From Desulfobulbaceae bacterium (lineage in GTDB: Bacteria; Desulfobacterota; Desulfobulbia; Desulfobulbales; Desulfocapsaceae), in contig JAFLKM010000038.1 of NCBI GenBank assembly GCA_019163335.1, positions 1 through 42,704 on the forward strand: a stretch of DNA of 42,704 nucleotides, in the 5' to 3' direction. Positions 8,873 to 16,736 of the stretch are shown here, piece after piece. Both the position numbers and the translations under genes were made by a program. The notes under the pieces are model-generated. The model saw nothing but the letters and a program-made list of their open reading frames with translations. It had not been told where the DNA came from and did no database searches. Every line of letters starts with the position of its first letter. Within the stretch, counting starts at the first letter, position 1.

Positions 8873-9969
8873 GATTTCCCCCATGATTTACGTCGCTCAG
8901 CAATACGGGTAATCAGTTTAGGGACAATTTCAAAAAGATCCCCCACCAGACCAAAGTCAGCCATGCCAAATATGGGAGCATTCTTATCCCGATTAATCGC
9001 AACAACGGTCTCAGCCGACTGCATTCCTGCCGTGTGCTGCAACGCGCCGGAGATACCACAGGCGATATACAGTTGAGGAGCAACCGTTTTCCCCGTCTGT
9101 CCGACCTGATGCGGGTAACTGATCCATCCAGCATCCACTGAGGCCCGCGTTGCTGCCACCGCCCCACCTAATGAATCGGCAAGCTCATGCATCAAGGAAA
9201 ATCCTTTTGCGCTGTCAAGTCCTCGTCCACCGGCGACCAGGATGCTCGCATCCTGAATATTCACATTATCCTGTTCTGAGACCACCAATTCCAGGACTCG
9301 TACCCGGCTAACCAGTTGCGCTGGACTGGGCGTCACGTCAATGATCTGACCTTGGCGATCCCCATCAAAGGCAAGGGGGGCCATCACCTTGGGTCGCACC
9401 GTCGACATCTGCGGCCTTGAATGAAGACAGACTATGGTCGCCATGATATTACCGCCAAAGGCCGGCTTGGTCTGCAGCAGGGCACCATCCTCCTCACGAA
9501 TGGAAAGCTCAGTACAATCTCCGGTCAATCCGGTATTAAGAATATTGGCAACGGCAGGAATAAAAGAACGACCTATGGCAGTGGCTCCAGCCAGAACAAT
9601 CTCCGGTTTATGCTCTCGAATAAGGTCCGTCAGAATCGCGCCATATGCGTCATCGGTAAAATAAACAAGGGCGGGATCTTCAACGCGGTAGACAACATCG
9701 GCTCCATGACCGATAAGCTGCCGGGCTGCCTCTCCGGTTTCATAGCCTATCAGGATGGCAGACAGAGGGACTTTTCGACTATCTGCCAGTTTTCTTCCAA
9801 TTCCTAAGAGCTCGAGGGACACAGAAGCCAAGGCGCCGCGCCTGAACTCACTAAAGACCCAGACACCGGAACAACTTGCAGGATCAAGAGGGGCATTCTT
9901 ATCCAACTCTTCATTCTTTATGGCGCCACTGTCACAGGCAATTCCCACTTCAGTCTCTGTCGTCAACAT
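8869..9969 (-). CDS. etfA: electron transfer flavoprotein alpha subunit
   Basis: EtfA carries the FAD that accepts electrons from acyl-CoA dehydrogenase. The 366-residue protein has an N-terminal ETF domain (from about residue 35) and the conserved C-terminal FAD domain. In the latter are VAGGRGLDSAKGF, AATRASVDAGWISYPHQVGQ, LYIACGISGALQHTAGM and VAINRDKNAPIFGMADFG. The N-terminus is extended by roughly 30 residues without motifs. GGAG lies 6 bases before the ATG. It is coupled to fabG by an ATGA overlap and preceded by etfB. No ferredoxin domain is fused to it. Confidence 0.94.
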   Translation of the reverse strand: MLTTETEVGIACDSGAIKNEELDKNAPLDPASCSGVWVFSEFRRGALASVSLELLGIGRKLADSRKVPLSAILIGYETGEAARQLIGHGADVVYRVEDPALVYFTDDAYGAILTDLIREHKPEIVLAGATAIGRSFIPAVANILNTGLTGDCTELSIREEDGALLQTKPAFGGNIMATIVCLHSRPQMSTVRPKVMAPLAFDGDRQGQIIDVTPSPAQLVSRVRVLELVVSEQDNVNIQDASILVAGGRGLDSAKGFSLMHELADSLGGAVAATRASVDAGWISYPHQVGQTGKTVAPQLYIACGISGALQHTAGMQSAETVVAINRDKNAPIFGMADFGLVGDLFEIVPKLITRIAERRKSWGKS

Positions 9970-10091
9970 TTTATTCTCCAGCTCGAGAGATGTAGCAAAA
10001 CCACTATCTTTCTGTTTTTTTTTCGGGTTTACATCCCCTTGTACCGCTCACGGCACCGTAGTTTTCCAGTTTTGTTCGACAGCGTACTTTT

Positions 10092-10871
10092 TTATAAGTA
10101 TGCTTTCAGGCTGTCAATAAGCTGGTCAATTTGCTCATCAATGCTGCCGGTGAAAACAGTGTGCTGACTCCGAACCGGTGGGGAGAAGACTTTCTCAACT
10201 TGTGTTGGAGAGCCGGGCAGGCCAATACAGAGGGGATCAGCGCCAATATCAGCGGCAGTCAGCTTTCTGATCTCTATCTTCTTTGCCCGCATCTTTCCCT
10301 TCAATGAAGGAACACGTGGCTTATTGATATCTTTCACCACCGTCAACAGGGCAGGATAGTCAACGGACAACACATCATAACCATCGTCCATCATCCGTTC
10401 CAGAATCAGCCCGGAATCCGTGGCTTGCCGCACTTTCTGCACACAGGTCACGAAGGGGATTCCGAGACGCAGGGCAAGGCTTGGTCCTACCTGAGCAGTG
10501 TCTCCGTCAATGGCCTGTTTCCCACAGAGAATAAGTTCAAAGGCCCCGATTGCTTGAATTGCCATGGCCAGTGTGTACGACGTAGCCCAGGTATCCGCCC
10601 CGGCAAAGGCCCGATCTGAAACCAGCACCGCATGATCCGCACCACAGGATATTGCCTGCCTGAGCACATCTTCGGCCTGAGGCGGCCCCATACTCAAAAC
10701 CGTCACCTCTCCGCCCAGCAACTCCTTTAACCGAACGGCCTCTTCCACCGCATACTGATCATACGGGTTCATGATGGACGGCACACCCTCACGCAGCAGG
10801 TTATTTGTCACAGGGTCAAGATGGACATCCTTGGCATCGAGGACCTGCTTAATACAGACAATAATCTTCAT
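10092..10871 (-). CDS. etfB: electron transfer flavoprotein beta subunit
   Basis: EtfB pairs with EtfA and binds AMP, or a second FAD in bifurcating types. The 259-residue product starts MKIIVCIKQVLDAKDV and has NPYDQYAVEEAVRLKE, TLAMAIQAIGAFELILCGKQAIDGDTAQVGP and a PRVPSLKGKMRAKK C-terminal segment, all typical of EtfB. It starts 12 bp after the acyl-CoA dehydrogenase gene. A 122-bp gap follows before etfA. Bifurcating and non-bifurcating forms cannot be separated with certainty by eye. Confidence 0.94.
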   Translation of the reverse strand: MKIIVCIKQVLDAKDVHLDPVTNNLLREGVPSIMNPYDQYAVEEAVRLKELLGGEVTVLSMGPPQAEDVLRQAISCGADHAVLVSDRAFAGADTWATSYTLAMAIQAIGAFELILCGKQAIDGDTAQVGPSLALRLGIPFVTCVQKVRQATDSGLILERMMDDGYDVLSVDYPALLTVVKDINKPRVPSLKGKMRAKKIEIRKLTAADIGADPLCIGLPGSPTQVEKVFSPPVRSQHTVFTGSIDEQIDQLIDSLKAYL

Positions 10872-10883
10872 ACCATACCCGCC

Positions 10884-12050
10884 TTACCCGTTCACTGAGA
10901 CGCGGGCATACTCCTTGTTCAACTCCTGACCAACCACGTTACGCTGAATCTGATTTGTCCCCTCGTAGATCTGCAGAATCTTAGCATCACGCATCATCTT
11001 TTCCACAGGATACTCACGCATATACCCATATCCGCCCATCACCTGCACGGCATCGGTTGCCACCTTCATTGCCATATCAGTGGCAAAGACCTTACACATC
11101 GAAGAGACCTTGGACATATTTTGAGGGTGAGCATCGATGTGTCTGGCCGCCCCGTAGACCAACGCACGGGCGGCTTCCAGTTGAATAGCCATGTCGGCCA
11201 GCATATGCTGAACCGCCTGAAAAGCAATAATGGGTTTACCAAACTGAACACGCTGTTTAGCATAACACGCAGCCTCATCCAAGGCCGCTTGCGCCAACCC
11301 TAGCCCAAGGGCGGCAATCCCTGGTCGGGAAGAATCCAGGGTTTTCATAATGGTGATAAAACCGGTCCCCTTTCGCCCAATAAGACGATCCTTGGGAATC
11401 CGGCAATCTTTAAAAATAAGCTCAGTGGTGGAAGAAGCCCTGATCCCCATTTTCTTTTCTTTGGGGCCGCAACTGAAACCTGGGTCCCCCTCTTCAACCA
11501 CCAGCATGGACGCACCGCGTGGCCCCTTGCTCCGGTCAGTGATGGCCACGATCGTATAGATTTGCGCCTCTCCGCCGTTGGTAATCCACTGCTTCGTACC
11601 ATTGACAACCCACTCGTCGCCATCCAGCACCGCCGTCGTCTGGATACCTGAGGCATCCGAACCGGCATTGGCCTCGGTCAGACCAAAGGCGGCAAACTTC
11701 TTGCCCGCCGCCGCATCTGGAAGATAGCGTTCACGCATCTCCTGCGAACCGGCTTGCAGAATGGGATAAATGCCCAGCGAACTGGCGGCAAAGGCCGTAC
11801 CCACGCCGATACAGCCGCGTCCCAATTGTTCAAGAGCTAGAACGATATCAAGGCAACCTCCACCAAAGCCCCCAAACTCCTCCGGAACCGGAATTCCAAA
11901 AAGATCCGCCTGTGCCATTGCATTGAGAATAGTCCGTGGAAATTTATCCTGTTCATCAAGAGCTGCCCGATGCGGAATAATGTACTCATTCGTTATCTGA
12001 CGGGCTGTCTCCACAATCATCTTTTGTTCTTCAGATAAAAAATAATCCAC
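10884..12050 (-). CDS. acyl-CoA dehydrogenase (short-chain/butyryl type)
   Basis: This flavoprotein interconverts saturated acyl-CoA and trans-2-enoyl-CoA, with EtfAB as redox partner. The 388-residue protein has the three ACAD parts: an N-terminal helical domain (FLSEEQKMIVETARQ), a middle beta domain (FGLTEANAGSDASG, WVVNGTKQWITNG) and a C-terminal helical domain. The catalytic base is Glu363 in QIYEGTNQIQRN. The start is a GTG at 12048-12050 with AAGGAG 7 bases before it. It stands between fabH (179 bp upstream) and etfB. In this position it could serve lipid synthesis rather than beta-oxidation, but the substrate cannot be read from the sequence. Confidence 0.93.
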   Translation of the reverse strand: MDYFLSEEQKMIVETARQITNEYIIPHRAALDEQDKFPRTILNAMAQADLFGIPVPEEFGGFGGGCLDIVLALEQLGRGCIGVGTAFAASSLGIYPILQAGSQEMRERYLPDAAAGKKFAAFGLTEANAGSDASGIQTTAVLDGDEWVVNGTKQWITNGGEAQIYTIVAITDRSKGPRGASMLVVEEGDPGFSCGPKEKKMGIRASSTTELIFKDCRIPKDRLIGRKGTGFITIMKTLDSSRPGIAALGLGLAQAALDEAACYAKQRVQFGKPIIAFQAVQHMLADMAIQLEAARALVYGAARHIDAHPQNMSKVSSMCKVFATDMAMKVATDAVQVMGGYGYMREYPVEKMMRDAKILQIYEGTNQIQRNVVGQELNKEYARVSVNG

Positions 12051-12229
12051 TCACATTCTCCTTTTGAAAGCCACTATGAATTGGTTTTCCCGATCATTGC
12101 CCTACTCTTTATCATGAGCCGCATTGAGCCCGCGCACCCACTTGAGCAGGCGCCGTTTAGACACTGTTTATTACTGCTTTTTACGCCATTCCCACCCTTG
12201 TTAAATCAAGGATTTTACCGTTAACTGGT

Positions 12230-13204
12230 TCACCACCTGATCAGAACTGCGCCCCAAGTGAACCCGCCACCAAACGAACAAAGCAACACTATATCGCCAG
12301 GTTCTATCCTGGAAGCACGATTAGCCTCATCAAGGGCAATGGGAATAGAGGCTGCCGAGGTGTTTCCATATTTCTGAACATTGATAAAAACCTTATCAGC
12401 ACTTACCCCTAAACGTTCCGCCAGTTTATTTAAAATACGAATATTTGCCTGATGCGGGATGATCAATTTAATCGCATCTAAGGAAATCTGCTCCTGGACC
12501 AGAAGCTTCAGGATCGCCTCTTCCATGGCCTTCACTGCATACTTGAATACCTCCCGACCTTCCATCACTATATGGACACCGGGACTCGCGGCCTGAAGCA
12601 ACTCAGGATTACAGCTCGGAGCGGTGTGCATATGGAGAAGATCCCAGAGATTTCCATCGGAAAACAGGTTCGCACCGATGATCCCACCGTCTCCCTCGAT
12701 ATGGCCAAGAACGACAGCTCCTGCTCCATCGCCAAAAATGACACAGGTATTGCGATCTTCCCAGTTGGTTCGAGTGGAAAGTGCTTCTGTCCCAATCACA
12801 AGAATTTTCTTCTCAGAATCAGCCTGGATATATTTATCAGCCATGTCAATGGCATACACGAACCCTGAACAGGCGGCATTGATATCAAAGGCAAACGCCT
12901 TACTGGCGCCCAGCTCCTTCTGCACGAAACAGGCACAGGAGGGCATCAACATGTGGGAAGAGATGGTTGCAACGATAATCAGATCAATATCAACAGCTGA
13001 AAGCCCGGCCATCTGCAGGGCATTTGCCGCAGCTCTAGCGGCAAGCTGATATGTTTCATCCCCTTTGCCACCAATATGACGGGTACTGATTCCAGTGCGC
13101 GTCCGTATCCACTCATCACTGGTATCAACGATTTTTTCCAGATCCTGATTGGTGAGAACGCGTTCCGGCAGATATGCCCCTGTCCCCAGGATTACAGTAC
13201 CCAT
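12230..13204 (-). CDS. fabH: beta-ketoacyl-ACP synthase III
   Basis: FabH starts fatty-acid synthesis by condensing acetyl-CoA (or a branched acyl-CoA) with malonyl-ACP. The 324-residue protein has the catalytic triad: Cys112 (NAACSGFVYA), His251 (IIPHQANIRIL) and Asn281 (KYGNTSAASIP). It also has the conserved N-terminus with DEWIRTRTGI. The start codon overlaps the plsX stop as TGATG, so the two are translationally coupled. The next gene is the acyl-CoA dehydrogenase, where fabD would often be. Confidence 0.97.
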   Translation of the reverse strand: MGTVILGTGAYLPERVLTNQDLEKIVDTSDEWIRTRTGISTRHIGGKGDETYQLAARAAANALQMAGLSAVDIDLIIVATISSHMLMPSCACFVQKELGASKAFAFDINAACSGFVYAIDMADKYIQADSEKKILVIGTEALSTRTNWEDRNTCVIFGDGAGAVVLGHIEGDGGIIGANLFSDGNLWDLLHMHTAPSCNPELLQAASPGVHIVMEGREVFKYAVKAMEEAILKLLVQEQISLDAIKLIIPHQANIRILNKLAERLGVSADKVFINVQKYGNTSAASIPIALDEANRASRIEPGDIVLLCSFGGGFTWGAVLIRW

Positions 13205-14223
13205 CAGTCCATCGTCTCCTCGTCCAGTGCATTGGCTGCAAGGCCAAGAACTATCCGCTGATTAACTTTCTTATCTACCATCTTGACCGCTTCCAAAATT
13301 GCATTTTTAATGGCCTCGGCACTGGATTTCCCGTGACAGATGATCCCGATGCCATTCACGCCAAGCAATGGCGCGCCGCCATATTCAGCGTAATCCACTC
13401 GCCTGGCAAAGGCGCGGAAGGCGGGACGGGCAAGAAAATAACCGATCTTGGCAGCAGTTGATTTCATGATCTCATCTTTGACCATCTGCATGGCGGCCGA
13501 AGCCAGTCCTTCACTGAGCTTCAAGCAGATATTGCCGACAAAGCCATCACAGACAATCACATCCACATTCCCCTGAAACACATCGCGGCCTTCCACATTT
13601 CCCACAAAATTCAGGGAGCTGGCTGCAAGACGGGTATAGGTCTCTTTGACCAGGAGGTTGCCCTTTCCGACCTCTTCACCAATACTGAGAAGACCAATGC
13701 GCGGGCGCTCTATGTCAAACACGTGGGAAAAGGCAGAGGCCATGACTGCAAACTGAAAAAGATGTTGAGGGCGACAATCGACATTTGCCCCAACATCCAT
13801 CATGACAACAGGCTTCTTTAAGGTGGGAAAGATACTGGCTATTCCTGGCCGGGATACATGTTCCATCCGACCAAGCTTGCGAACTGCCGCTGCCATTGTA
13901 GCGCCAGAGTTACCGGCACTGACGGCAGCATCAGCCTGCCCTTGGCGAACAAGATCAAAGGCAACCATAACCGAGGAGTCTTTTTTCTTGCGAATGGCGT
14001 CAACGGGTGATTCACCCATCTCCACAACTTCGGAAGCATGGACAATCTGGATATCCGATTCTCCGGAAGCACCAGAATACATGCTATCAAGATGGGCCTG
14101 CAAAACCGGTTGATTACCAACTAGAGTTATTTGCAGGCCGGTCTGTTTTACAGCCAGCAGAGCCCCACGGGTCAATTCCTCAGGCCCATAGTCACCGCCC
14201 ATGGCATCTAGGGCAATCCGCAC
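13204..14223 (-). CDS. plsX: phosphate acyltransferase PlsX
   Basis: PlsX makes acyl-phosphate from acyl-ACP for phosphatidic acid synthesis at the membrane. The 339-residue product begins MRIALDAMGGDYGPEE and has AVSAGNSGATMAAA, DVGANVDCRPQHL, VEGRDVFQGNVDVIVCDGF and the LLGVNGIGIICHGKS C-terminal block, all family hallmarks. It lies 9 bp after rpmF and overlaps fabH by one base. rpmF-plsX-fabH is a widespread gene order. Confidence 0.96.
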   Translation of the reverse strand: MRIALDAMGGDYGPEELTRGALLAVKQTGLQITLVGNQPVLQAHLDSMYSGASGESDIQIVHASEVVEMGESPVDAIRKKKDSSVMVAFDLVRQGQADAAVSAGNSGATMAAAVRKLGRMEHVSRPGIASIFPTLKKPVVMMDVGANVDCRPQHLFQFAVMASAFSHVFDIERPRIGLLSIGEEVGKGNLLVKETYTRLAASSLNFVGNVEGRDVFQGNVDVIVCDGFVGNICLKLSEGLASAAMQMVKDEIMKSTAAKIGYFLARPAFRAFARRVDYAEYGGAPLLGVNGIGIICHGKSSAEAIKNAILEAVKMVDKKVNQRIVLGLAANALDEETMD

Positions 14224-14232
14224 GGCTTAGAC

Positions 14233-14421
14233 CTATTCTACATCAACATCAAGACTAACAACCGTGCGTCCCTTATATTTTCCACAACTGGGACAAAGAC
14301 GATGGGGCTGCTTGGGAGCGCCGCACTCAGCGCAAGTAGACATTCCTGGGGCACTCAGGGCGTCATGCGACCTTCTTTTACGGGTACGAGAATGCGAATG
14401 TCGTCTCTTGGGTAATGCCAT
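14233..14421 (-). CDS. rpmF: 50S ribosomal protein L32
   Basis: The protein has 62 residues from the ATG at 14421, chosen because MALPKRRHSHSRTRKRR is the standard N-terminus and GGAGG lies 6 bases upstream. Two CxxC pairs (CAEC, CPSC) show the zinc-binding form of L32. It is the first gene of the plsX-fabH cluster. The yceD gene that often precedes rpmF is not found immediately upstream. Confidence 0.95.
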   Translation of the reverse strand: MALPKRRHSHSRTRKRRSHDALSAPGMSTCAECGAPKQPHRLCPSCGKYKGRTVVSLDVDVE

Positions 14422-14435
14422 AATATCCTCCAATC

Positions 14436-14460
14436 AAAAAAAAACAAGACCTCTTGGTCT
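14436..14460 (-). terminator. terminator-like hairpin in the rpmF leader
   Basis: On the minus strand AGACC-AAGA-GGTCT (14460-14447) is followed by TG and a run of nine T (14444-14436), about 15 bases before the L32 start codon. This has the form of a short rho-independent terminator inside the 5' leader, so it may act as an attenuator. The 5-bp stem is short. Confidence 0.5.
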
Positions 14461-14496
14461 GGGTAAATTTTAATAAAATTCCAAAAAAATTGGCCT

Positions 14497-14524
14497 GTTA
14501 TTAAACATTTTTCACTTAAGTCAA
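14497..14524 (-). promoter_or_regulatory. possible sigma-70 promoter of the rpmF-plsX-fabH operon
   Basis: On the minus strand TTGACT (14524-14519) is followed after 16 bases by AATAAC (14502-14497), which matches 4 of 6 bases of TATAAT. The -35 is good and the -10 is weak. The position, 76 bases before the L32 start, suits a leader containing the hairpin. Confidence 0.35.
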
Positions 14525-14794
14525 AACAACCACGAACAAAGGTGCAACACCACCAACAACAACACATGCGCTAAAGGCTGCGCATAAAACATGCAAAAAT
14601 AAACAATTTTTAAAAAAATGGCGAGAAAAAAATAATATTTATTCCTTTATCATTTTGGCAGCCCGGATAAAACGTTCGAACAGTCGTGACTCGGGATTGC
14701 TCCCGAAGCGACACCTTTACGATAAAAGATGGCCACCATGGCCTTCATACAGCCCAAGTCGACTTTATGGCACGAGGCAACGCCGGGACCAGAC
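14525..14794. other. intergenic stretch between rpmF and the cyclic-nucleotide-domain gene
   Basis: No convincing gene is present. A 6-bp hairpin (TCGGGA 14691-14696 with TCCCGA 14701-14706) lacks a T-run. The segment 14580-14645 is very AT-rich. A short open frame on the plus strand at 14655-14852 overlaps the neighbouring gene and looks non-coding. Confidence 0.4.
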
Positions 14795-15271
14795 TTACAG
14801 AACATGCGCCAACCGCTCGGTGGTCTTTTCCAGTCGCAAACTGCTTATGTAGAGAAATCTTCGTAAAAATTGAATCAGCAATTGAGGTTCAGTGCGCTCC
14901 AGCTCTTCCATTTGCTGACGATCAAGGCGATAAAGCAATGACGGCTCAATGGCCCTGACACTGACAGTGTGCACACGTCCTGGGAGGAGACCAGCCTCAC
15001 CTACAACAGCACCTGGTTCAAGGAGAGCCACAACCTGCATCTTACGATGAAAACCTGTCTGCTTCTGCACTGACAGTCGGCCCCGAGCCAGAAAGAAGGC
15101 CTCACCGGCAGAGTCGCCCACCTCAAACAAAAACATGTCCTGTTCCAGTTTTACCTCCGTAACCCTGGACCCAAGACTTTTAAGCGCTTCGTCGCCGAGA
15201 AACGCGAACACTTCTGGAAAGCTTTTCTGCTCCAAGTCTGAAGAAAGCTCTGTAAATTCGACGTTATTCAA
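14795..15271 (-). CDS. cyclic-nucleotide-binding-domain protein without DNA-binding domain
   Basis: The protein has 158 residues. One CRP-type cNMP-binding domain spans about residues 20-130, with DMFLFEVGDSAGEAFFLARG and the phosphate-binding-cassette region VGEAGLLPGRVHTVSVRA. A final helix (QFLRRFLYISSLRLEKTTERL) follows, and there is no helix-turn-helix. The arginine that contacts the cyclic phosphate in CRP aligns with His or is shifted, so nucleotide binding is doubtful. The start overlaps the end of mlaC by 8 bases. It may be a regulatory partner of the envelope operon; the function is unknown. Confidence 0.75.
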   Translation of the reverse strand: MNNVEFTELSSDLEQKSFPEVFAFLGDEALKSLGSRVTEVKLEQDMFLFEVGDSAGEAFFLARGRLSVQKQTGFHRKMQVVALLEPGAVVGEAGLLPGRVHTVSVRAIEPSLLYRLDRQQMEELERTEPQLLIQFLRRFLYISSLRLEKTTERLAHVL

Positions 15272-15944
15272 AGGTACTGTTTTTGTCCTCCAGCAGTTTC
15301 ACCAACCCGTCAAACTTGTCACGACGAAGAATAGCCTTAAACTGTTCCATATAATTACGAACCAGACTTACTCCCTCAATATTAATATCATAGACCATCC
15401 ACTTTACTTCTTTTTTAATCATGACATAATCGATGGGAATGAACTGACCATTATTTTCAATCTGGGTTGCAACAATCGCCCTGTCATCCTTAATACGTTC
15501 CCCCAAAAATTGGATCTCCTGCCCTGAATAACTCTCAAACTTGCCGATATAGGCATTTTCAAGAAGTTTGGTAAAAAGCTTTTGGAAATGATCCTGTTTC
15601 TCGGGAGTCAATTCCCTCCATTCCTTTCCAATGACCCGCTGTGACATCTCACGAAAATCAAATCCAGAGTTCACATGCGCCATGATCTTGGCGCGACGTT
15701 CAATCTTGTTTTCCTCACCCTTCAGGGCAGGATCAAGCAGAATAGATATTATGGCATTTAACGTGGGCTTGATCTCCTCTGTGGGAGCAGGAATCGCCAG
15801 GGCTGAAGAAGCAAACCCAAAAGCGCTAACGGCCAGGAGCAGCATCGTATAAGTGTATTTTATAATTTTATCTTTCATAACGGTGGATTTCATACTCTTC
15901 ATTCCCTTCAAATATAAAAACATTTTCTCAACCCTTCTGTTCAT
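15264..15944 (-). CDS. mlaC: phospholipid transport substrate-binding protein MlaC
   Basis: MlaC is the periplasmic lipid shuttle of the Mla pathway (Tol_Ttg2 family). The mature part shows the family pattern: FREMSQRVIGKEWRELTPEK near residue 95, FQKLFTKLLENAYIGKFESYSG, and WMVYDINIEGVSLVRNYMEQF toward the end. A signal peptide is visible at MKDKIIKYTYTMLLLAVSAF up to about ALA. The ATG at 15944 overlaps the mlaA stop as TAATG and has AGGA upstream. Internal ATGs at 15893 or 15881 would give a shorter, more typical signal peptide, so the start is uncertain. MlaD, MlaE and MlaF are not in the window. Confidence 0.88.
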   Translation of the reverse strand: MNRRVEKMFLYLKGMKSMKSTVMKDKIIKYTYTMLLLAVSAFGFASSALAIPAPTEEIKPTLNAIISILLDPALKGEENKIERRAKIMAHVNSGFDFREMSQRVIGKEWRELTPEKQDHFQKLFTKLLENAYIGKFESYSGQEIQFLGERIKDDRAIVATQIENNGQFIPIDYVMIKKEVKWMVYDINIEGVSLVRNYMEQFKAILRRDKFDGLVKLLEDKNSTFE

Positions 15945-16717
15945 TATTCTTCCTGAAAAACACTGCTTTTTACGTCTTTGTCCAACACCTTGTTTCTCCG
16001 GTACTCCAGATATGCCTGCCGGATGGAGATATAAGGATCCAGAGAATTCTTTTTCATGTCCTCATAGAGTCCTGGATGCAAAGACATGAGGTTGACCTTG
16101 TCAACTCCAGTATAGGCAGCCTCCTCCGGAAAATCAGTCAAGACATACGTTGCAGGATGGAGGGCTGAATTGCCGACAAAACCTATGGCGTCACGAAACG
16201 TCAACGGCCCGAGCAGTGGCAGATAAAGATATACGCCCTCACCCAGCCCCCAAACGCCCAGGGTCTGCCCAAAATCTTCGGGTTTGGCCTTCAGCCCGAA
16301 TGCCTGCTTGGCAGGATCACCAAAACCAGCAAATCCCAATGTGGAATTGATCAAGAATCTTTCAAAATCGATCCCTGCGTCGCTAAACTTGCCCTGAAGC
16401 AGATTATTTACCACCCGCACCGGGGCTGCGACATTGACAAAGAAATTCCCCAGACCATAACGAATATCCTGGGGAACCACCGCCGTATAGGCCGTATTGA
16501 CAGGCTTCAATACCCAGTAATACAACTTGTCATTCACCTCAAACAAGACCCTGTTCATTGATTCCAGGGGATCAAAAGTTTCTTCCTGTTCAAAGAACCT
16601 ATCAATCTCGGCATCACCGCCATTATTCCCCACCCCAGAATTGGCCTGTGCCAACGAAAAAGCCGGGAGCACCAGCACCATGAACAGAATATGAAGAAAT
16701 ATTTTTTTGGACTTCAT
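15944..16717 (-). CDS. mlaA: outer-membrane lipid asymmetry protein MlaA (VacJ)
   Basis: MlaA removes phospholipids from the outer leaflet of the outer membrane and passes them to MlaC. The 257-residue protein has a signal peptide, then the VacJ core: DPLESMNRVLFEVNDKLY, APVRVVNNLLQGKF, ERFLINSTLGFAGFGDPA and EDFGQTLGVWGLGEGVYLYLPLLGP. The E. coli protein is a lipoprotein. Here the signal ends FSLAQANSG with no cysteine, so no lipobox is visible. The ATG at 16717 is preferred over a GTG 9 bases earlier. It follows fabD by about 19 bp. Confidence 0.92.
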   Translation of the reverse strand: MKSKKIFLHILFMVLVLPAFSLAQANSGVGNNGGDAEIDRFFEQEETFDPLESMNRVLFEVNDKLYYWVLKPVNTAYTAVVPQDIRYGLGNFFVNVAAPVRVVNNLLQGKFSDAGIDFERFLINSTLGFAGFGDPAKQAFGLKAKPEDFGQTLGVWGLGEGVYLYLPLLGPLTFRDAIGFVGNSALHPATYVLTDFPEEAAYTGVDKVNLMSLHPGLYEDMKKNSLDPYISIRQAYLEYRRNKVLDKDVKSSVFQEE

Positions 16718-16736
16718 TGGAATCACCCGACAAGGA

